DNA from: JANWYU01 sp964655485
Lineage (GTDB): Bacteria > Bdellovibrionota > Bdellovibrionia > Bdellovibrionales > Bdellovibrionaceae
NCBI GenBank assembly: GCA_964655485.1
Contig: CAZZMS010000027.1
Location: forward strand, 1-24,398
Direction: 5' to 3'
Length of the DNA: 24,398 nt
Each line of letters opens with the position of its first letter. Position 1 is the stretch's first letter. Shown piece by piece: positions 22,833 through 24,398 of the stretch. The position numbers and the translations under genes were made by a program. The notes below the pieces were generated by a model. The model saw only the letters and a program-made list of their open reading frames with translations. It did not search any database and was not told where the DNA came from.

Positions 22833-24398
22833 ATGTCAAATTCGTTTGCCTGTCTGCGCTCTTTTTTTACTTCAAAAGTCCCAACCTTGTTGTGTGCAAT
22901 GGCCATACTTTCAGCCATGAGTTCACCTGCCGGTAACTTCGAGCGAGGTCGCATGAGGAGTGCTGAGATAAGTGCTGGGAAATGTGTCAACATCCTTTAC
23001 GATCGTGGGCCTCAGGAGTATTGGATGGGTCGCATTTACGCTACTTTTGTGCAAAATCTTCTTGGCCATTTCCCCGAGTACCAACAAGTCGTGATTCCCA
23101 TGGAGAAATACCAGAAAGGGGATCTTGATCAATGCTCTGCGAGTATCTATATCGGCTCCTACTTTCCCACCGTGCTCTCAAAGCAGTTCCTCCAAGATTA
23201 TGAAAAAACAAGGTCGCGAGTGGCATGGTTGGGATATCACATTTGGCAGGCTCCGGAACTTTTTGAGCGAATCTTCGCACATCGGTACTCCCACCTTACC
23301 ACCTTGGATTACCAGCATCGAGATGCTGAGGGACGTCCAGGTTACTACAAATGGATCGATTATAAGGGAGAGAGGTTTTGGCGCTATGGGCAGTGGAGTC
23401 AACAAAATCCGAGCGAATTTGTAAGCTCCTTCGAAATGATTGCTTTGAACCCCTTGAAGAATCATAGTGGTGTGGGCCCAGTAGAGGTCTTGGCTACCGC
23501 AACACATAGTGGAACCGGGGCCGTTCTTCCTTATGTTCTTCGTAGCAAAAACTACTTCTACATAGCAGATGTAGGCTTTAGTTTCATGCATGAGGCGGAT
23601 CGGTTTTTAGTCATAGCAGATTTGCTATTTGATATCTTAGGGGAAGGTCCAAGACATAAAAAAAGGCACGCCCTTATGCGCATGGAGGATGTTCATCCCG
23701 CGATGGAGGCTTACTTGCGTTATCCATTCCTGCAGGCGGTGAATAGATTGGGTATTTCCATGGGGGTATCCATTATTCCATTTTTTTATGACTCTTTTCA
23801 GCTGCAAAAAAAGCCTAATTTTCCGCTGTTTACCTCGGCATCTCGGGAGAAGGAGTTTCAGTACTGGTTATCTGAAGTCCAACGTTCGGGGCACTATTTC
23901 ATCTGGCACGGGGTGACTCATCAGTATAAAAAAATGCGCAACCCTCACGATGGTATAACTGGCAGTGATTTCGAATTTTGGAATGCCATTGAAAATCGCC
24001 CCATTGATGAGGATCGAGTAGATTGGTATTGGGACAGCTTGCAAGAGGGCTTTCAGGAGTTGGGTAGGGTTGGAGTCAGGCCGCAGATTTGGTTAACTCC
24101 ACACTATCAAGCCTCTGCTTTGTTTGATGTTTTCATCGGGAGAATGATGCCTTGGAGCATTGGGCGAGTGATTTATTTTAATCATGAGTTTATTCTTGGG
24201 ATCGGGCCTTTGTGTTTTGTTCAGTCAGGCTGTCCATTGCAGATGATAGAACAGTCCCTACGCGGGTTGGATCTGAAAGTGATGAACAGAATTTGGAGTG
24301 GGCAGATGTTTCCTTACGAGATATATGGAGACATCTACGGACAAAGGCTGTTACCAGAAAGTCTCGGCAACTCACAACCCTACCAAAACCATCATGTG
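22833..24398 (+). CDS. Secreted DUF2334-type polysaccharide deacetylase-like protein, 3' partial
   Basis: The open frame runs 522 codons to the window edge without a stop. A probable signal peptide covers about residues 1-33 (basic start, then VPTLLCAMAILSAMSS). An N-terminal domain of about 230 residues contains NILYDRGPQEYWMGRIYA and AWLGYHIWQ. The C-terminal part has the DUF2334 (NodB-related) pattern: RMEDVHP (283-289), IWHGVTHQY (357-365), EFW (381-383), PHYQAS (423-428), then FPYEIYGDIYGQRLLPESLG near the end. Such proteins are thought to deacetylate exopolysaccharides. AGAGGA at 22821-22826 fits the ATG at 22833. It lies divergent from the nfr-like genes, suggesting a joint role. Catalysis is not proven. 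Confidence 0.8.
   Translation, partial: MSNSFACLRSFFTSKVPTLLCAMAILSAMSSPAGNFERGRMRSAEISAGKCVNILYDRGPQEYWMGRIYATFVQNLLGHFPEYQQVVIPMEKYQKGDLDQCSASIYIGSYFPTVLSKQFLQDYEKTRSRVAWLGYHIWQAPELFERIFAHRYSHLTTLDYQHRDAEGRPGYYKWIDYKGERFWRYGQWSQQNPSEFVSSFEMIALNPLKNHSGVGPVEVLATATHSGTGAVLPYVLRSKNYFYIADVGFSFMHEADRFLVIADLLFDILGEGPRHKKRHALMRMEDVHPAMEAYLRYPFLQAVNRLGISMGVSIIPFFYDSFQLQKKPNFPLFTSASREKEFQYWLSEVQRSGHYFIWHGVTHQYKKMRNPHDGITGSDFEFWNAIENRPIDEDRVDWYWDSLQEGFQELGRVGVRPQIWLTPHYQASALFDVFIGRMMPWSIGRVIYFNHEFILGIGPLCFVQSGCPLQMIEQSLRGLDLKVMNRIWSGQMFPYEIYGDIYGQRLLPESLGNSQPYQNHHV

Noticed and set aside
22923..23591. Several overlapping - strand and other-frame open frames at the right end
   Set aside because: The long + strand frame from 22833 shows clear DUF2334 motifs and a signal peptide across the same bases, so these are shadows.
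1..24398. CRISPR arrays, insertion sequences, prophage or integrase genes
   Set aside because: No regularly spaced repeats, transposase-like or integrase-like frames, or target duplications were seen; the Tn5-like end at base 1 is best explained as library adapter.

Overview
The window looks like a contig end from a Gram-negative bacterium. It has long, tightly packed genes, moderate base composition and many GTG or TTG starts. It carries an NtrY-type sensor kinase and an outer-membrane barrel protein. The RpoA N-terminus (MQDFYYKFWRDLI) and the general style of the proteins suggest a lineage near the deltaproteobacteria or Bdellovibrionota. That placement is a low-confidence inference. The first 22 bases resemble a Tn5/Nextera adapter end, so the window probably begins at a sequencing-fragment end and cuts rplC.

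Region 1 (23-13451, + strand) is the fused S10, spc and alpha ribosomal superoperon. The order is rplC(partial)-rplD-rplW-rplB-rpsS-rplV-rpsC-rplP-rpmC-rpsQ-rplN-rplE-rpsN-rpsH-rplF-rplR-rpsE-rpmD-rplO-secY-adk-rpmJ-rpsM-rpsK-rpsD-rpoA-rplQ. It encodes ribosomal proteins, the SecY translocon channel, adenylate kinase and the RNA polymerase alpha subunit. Many genes overlap or nearly touch, which suggests translational coupling. The rplX gene (L24) is missing: rplN and rplE are only 10 bases apart. L2 also carries an unusual substitution in a near-invariant motif.

Region 2 (13452-13818) is a 367-base gap with a terminator-like double hairpin, a TTGACA box, and an inverted repeat around a TATAAA box upstream of the next gene.

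Region 3 (13819-20320, + strand) is a compact run: an MBL-fold hydrolase, a 73-residue BFD-like [2Fe-2S] protein, lumazine synthase (ribH), an NtrY-like histidine kinase without its usual NtrX partner next to it, and a UvrA with a shortened insertion domain. The last four genes overlap or nearly touch.

Region 4 (20337-24398) looks like an envelope-polysaccharide module. On the - strand an NfrA-like barrel gene is followed directly by an NfrB-like membrane glycosyltransferase gene, with a terminator lying inside the 3' end of uvrA. Divergent from them on the + strand is a secreted DUF2334-type polysaccharide-deacetylase-like protein that runs off the right edge. I infer that together they could make, modify and export a polysaccharide through a cut-down relative of the E. 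coli NfrA/NfrB system. This is the best candidate for an under-described system here.
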